15,820 bases of DNA, from NCBI GenBank assembly GCA_004556395.1, contig SFHK01000055.1, positions 1 to 15,820 on the forward strand. Reading direction: 5' to 3'. Origin of the DNA: Clostridiales bacterium. GTDB taxonomy: Bacteria > Bacillota > Clostridia > Christensenellales > Aristaeellaceae. Of this stretch, positions 14,197-15,820 are shown piece by piece. The notes under the pieces were generated by a model. The model did not search any database and had not been told where the DNA came from. It was given only the letters and a program-made list of their open reading frames with translations. Numbering within the stretch: position 1 is the first letter of the stretch; the number at the start of each line of letters is the position of its first letter. Both the position numbers and the translations under genes were made by a program.

Positions 14197-14682
14197 ATGA
14201 TTGAAACGCTTTCGCATCAGACGCCGCTGGGCGAGATTGTGCTGGCCGCGCAGGAGGACGCGCTGATCGGCCTGTGGTTTCGGGGACAGAAATATGAATT
14301 TGCGACGCTGAAGGGCGAGCGGGCGGAAAATCCCGATTCCGCGCTTCTGCGGGAGGCTGTCCGGTGGGTGGACGCGTATTTCGAGGGTCGCCGTCCAGAT
14401 CCCCGTGCGCTTTCGTTGCGCCCCCTCGGAACGCCGTTTCGCGAGAAGGTCTGGGAGCAGCTTCTGAACATCCCATACGGCGCAACGACGACCTATGGCG
14501 CGCTGGCGCACGCGCTCAATATGCCCGGCGGCGCACAGGCCGTCGGCGGCGCGGTGGGACATAACCCCATCTCGATCATCATACCCTGCCACCGCGTGCT
14601 GGGCACAAACGGCTCGCTGACCGGCTACGCCGGAGGAATCGAGCGCAAGCAGGCGCTGCTTCGACTGGAGCAGGGCGGCTGA
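14197..14682 (+). CDS. ogt: Methylated-DNA--protein-cysteine S-methyltransferase
   Basis: This 161-residue suicide repair protein transfers the alkyl group from O6-methylguanine or O4-methylthymine in DNA to its own cysteine. The active site IPCHRV is at 129-134 with acceptor Cys131. The helix-turn-helix segment IPYGATTTYGALAHAL (92-107) with its arginine-finger region, and the GYAGGIERKQALLRLE end, are typical. Length is normal for the Ogt type without Ada domains. The ATG at 14197 has AGGGGG 9 nt upstream; an in-frame upstream start at 14137 would fall inside the hairpin. It is the last clearly native gene before composition changes. A short ORF overlaps its stop. Confidence 0.94.
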   Translation: MIETLSHQTPLGEIVLAAQEDALIGLWFRGQKYEFATLKGERAENPDSALLREAVRWVDAYFEGRRPDPRALSLRPLGTPFREKVWEQLLNIPYGATTTYGALAHALNMPGGAQAVGGAVGHNPISIIIPCHRVLGTNGSLTGYAGGIERKQALLRLEQGG

Positions 14683-14756
14683 TGATTCGCGTTTTCGAGG
14701 AAGAGAATGCCAAAACAAAATACCGTATATTGTGCATGTGCAATGTCGTTCGGTAA
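14682..14756 (+). pseudogene. Candidate truncated gene start coupled to ogt
   Basis: An ATG at 14682 overlaps the ogt stop (TGATG), the usual mark of translational coupling. It is preceded by GGAGCAGGGCGG. It encodes 24 residues, MIRVFEEENAKTKYRIL then CMCNVVR, before TAA at 14754. The first half reads like the start of an ordinary protein; the second half lies inside the inverted repeat and the low-GC sequence. I infer that a longer gene was cut by the insertion of the right-hand segment. It could also be a chance ORF. I cannot name the family. Confidence 0.35.
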
Positions 14757-14770
14757 AGCACAATATACGG
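14723..14770. repeat. 13-bp perfect inverted repeat at the compositional boundary
   Basis: CCGTATATTGTGC (14723-14735) and GCACAATATACGG (14758-14770) are exact reverse complements around a 22-nt spacer. Read on the minus strand, the hairpin is followed by TATTTTGTTTTGG, so it could end the DUF262-HNH transcript. The symmetry and position at the GC break also fit a recombinase core site or element end. The roughly 93 nt from here to the HNH stop contain no gene I can see. Confidence 0.75.
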
Positions 14771-14863
14771 CACTCCTAACAATCGCTGCTATCGTTTGCC
14801 TACTTCCTGTTGCTCAAATTCACTAAAAGCCACACAGGGCATTCGCCGACATACGACATTTAC

Positions 14864-15820
14864 TTACAGGTTGCTCTTCCTGCGGTTGCAGTCGGCGCAC
14901 AGCATTTGACAGTTTTCGGGAATTGTCTTGCCGCCTTTGCTCCACGGGGTAATGTGGTCGGCCTGCATCTCTTCAATTTCAAAATGCTTGTGGCATGTCG
15001 GGCAAATGCCCTTTTGCCGCTCGTAGGCCGTTCGCGCCATTTTAGGACTGAATGCGCGAATGTTCAGATGCTTTTCGTTGCCGTCCAGCAGATATTCGTA
15101 TATGCCCTTCTGATTGCTTACGTCTTCATCATCCAACAGTTCAAGTATACGCTTTTCGTATGCCTTAGGGTCGTGCGCGGCCGTTCCGTATCGGTTGAAT
15201 AATATGCCCCAATCCAGACCGGACATCAGCTTTTTGCGGAAGGTCGGGAAAGTCACCTTGACCCAATTTATGACGGTCTGAAAATACAGCCACAGTTCAT
15301 TGCAGTTCGTGTCGTGCTGATGCTGCGACATATAATCTTCAATTTCGATATTGTCACGGGCTGCAATCCACTTGAGCGCGGTTTCAAGGTAATTTTGCCG
15401 GATTGCACTGCCGGACAGATAATCGCCTGCAATCTGATATGCGGGGCATTGATTCTTGCTGAAATACTTCTTTGCTTCGGTCAGACATTCGCCCGTATAG
15501 ACTGCGTTTCTAAGTTCCTGCGCAGTCAGCTGTTCACCTGCGATATTGATAATCTTGAACCAGTCCAGTTTTTCCTTGTCCGTACCTTCGCAAATGTAAA
15601 TCATCAGCTTATAATCGAGAATCTGGCTTCGCTCTGTATCGGTCAGATTGTGAAAAGCCAAATGGTCAATCGAAAAATCGCCATTGACATATTGGCAAAC
15701 GCTGATTGTCCTTTGCTGTCCGTCCAACAGCTCAAAGCCGCCGTCATCGCTCTTGACCCAATACATCACGTTCAAAGGAAATTGCTTTGTGATGGTTCTG
15801 ATTACCTCGTCGCGCTGTTT
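14864..15820 (-). CDS. DUF262-HNH fusion nuclease (N-terminus off the window)
   Basis: The frame is open to the right edge, so the gene starts outside; 318 residues are visible. A TTG at 15775 is in frame but is not a likely start, because the preceding codons (RDEVIRTITKQFPL) already read as DUF262. The DUF262 motif DGQQRT is at visible residues 33-38, the ParB-like nucleotide-handling site seen in GmrS. A helical middle follows. The C-terminal HNH nuclease has C273-x2-C276, DH at 288-289, WSKGG at 293-297, N303 and C308-x2-C311. Related GmrSD-type proteins restrict phage DNA with modified bases, so a defence role is likely but not shown. GC in two sampled lines is 43% and 45%, far below the neighbours. 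Only the N-terminal start of the domain is missing. Confidence 0.88.
   Translation of the reverse strand, partial: KQRDEVIRTITKQFPLNVMYWVKSDDGGFELLDGQQRTISVCQYVNGDFSIDHLAFHNLTDTERSQILDYKLMIYICEGTDKEKLDWFKIINIAGEQLTAQELRNAVYTGECLTEAKKYFSKNQCPAYQIAGDYLSGSAIRQNYLETALKWIAARDNIEIEDYMSQHQHDTNCNELWLYFQTVINWVKVTFPTFRKKLMSGLDWGILFNRYGTAAHDPKAYEKRILELLDDEDVSNQKGIYEYLLDGNEKHLNIRAFSPKMARTAYERQKGICPTCHKHFEIEEMQADHITPWSKGGKTIPENCQMLCADCNRRKSNL

Noticed and set aside
14810..15202. 130-codon plus-strand ORF
   Set aside because: It is antisense to the HNH domain, whose Cys, His and Asn motif on the minus strand is clear.
14864..15820. HNH gene as a Cas9, retron or group II intron component
   Set aside because: The domain before the HNH is DUF262 with DGQQR. 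There is no RuvC, reverse transcriptase, repeat array or intron structure nearby.

Overview
The window looks like part of a high-GC, anaerobic, Gram-positive chromosome, most likely a gut clostridial lineage (Oscillospirales or Christensenellales type). That placement is inferred from an electron-bifurcating NfnAB pair, GC-rich codon use, several SH3-type cell-wall proteins, a MacAB-like exporter with a glycine-rich adaptor tail, and sigma-A-like promoters. No species can be named from the sequence alone.

Positions 1-6925 are all on the minus strand. Reading in the direction of transcription, the first group is an L,D-transpeptidase (6925-5648), thymidine kinase tdk (5616-5047) and a cytoplasmic-looking serine beta-lactamase-family hydrolase (5043-4015). 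These are tightly spaced behind a clear promoter. The second group is a HlyD-type adaptor (3903), an ABC ATPase (2833), a MacB-like permease (2126) and a secreted protein with a Pro/Thr/Ala hexapeptide array and an SH3-like domain (921, running off the left edge). A terminator-like hairpin sits directly against the adaptor start codon and contains its Shine-Dalgarno sequence.

Positions 7076-11336 are a divergent plus-strand operon: a PhnP-like metallo-beta-lactamase-fold hydrolase, nfnA, nfnB and a GH29 alpha-L-fucosidase, joined by gaps of 10 and 1 nt and an ATGA overlap. The 3' end of the fucosidase gene shows a marked shift in base skew and codon choice.

Positions 11431-14682 hold a tRNA-Arg(CCG) with its own promoter and a strong intrinsic terminator. 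Then come a secreted triple-SH3 protein with an unnamed Cys/His-rich C-terminal domain (TTG start, strong promoter), a two-gene membrane operon of unknown function behind a near-consensus promoter, and an O6-methylguanine-DNA methyltransferase.

From about 14720 to the right edge the composition drops sharply to roughly 43-45% GC in sample lines, against 75% in a sampled line of nfnB. This segment carries the 3' part of a DUF262-HNH fusion gene related to GmrSD-type modification-dependent restriction, on the minus strand. At the junction lie a 13-bp perfect inverted repeat and a short ORF translationally coupled to the methyltransferase gene that stops after 24 codons. I read this as the edge of a horizontally acquired defence-like island and consider it the most interesting part of the window.
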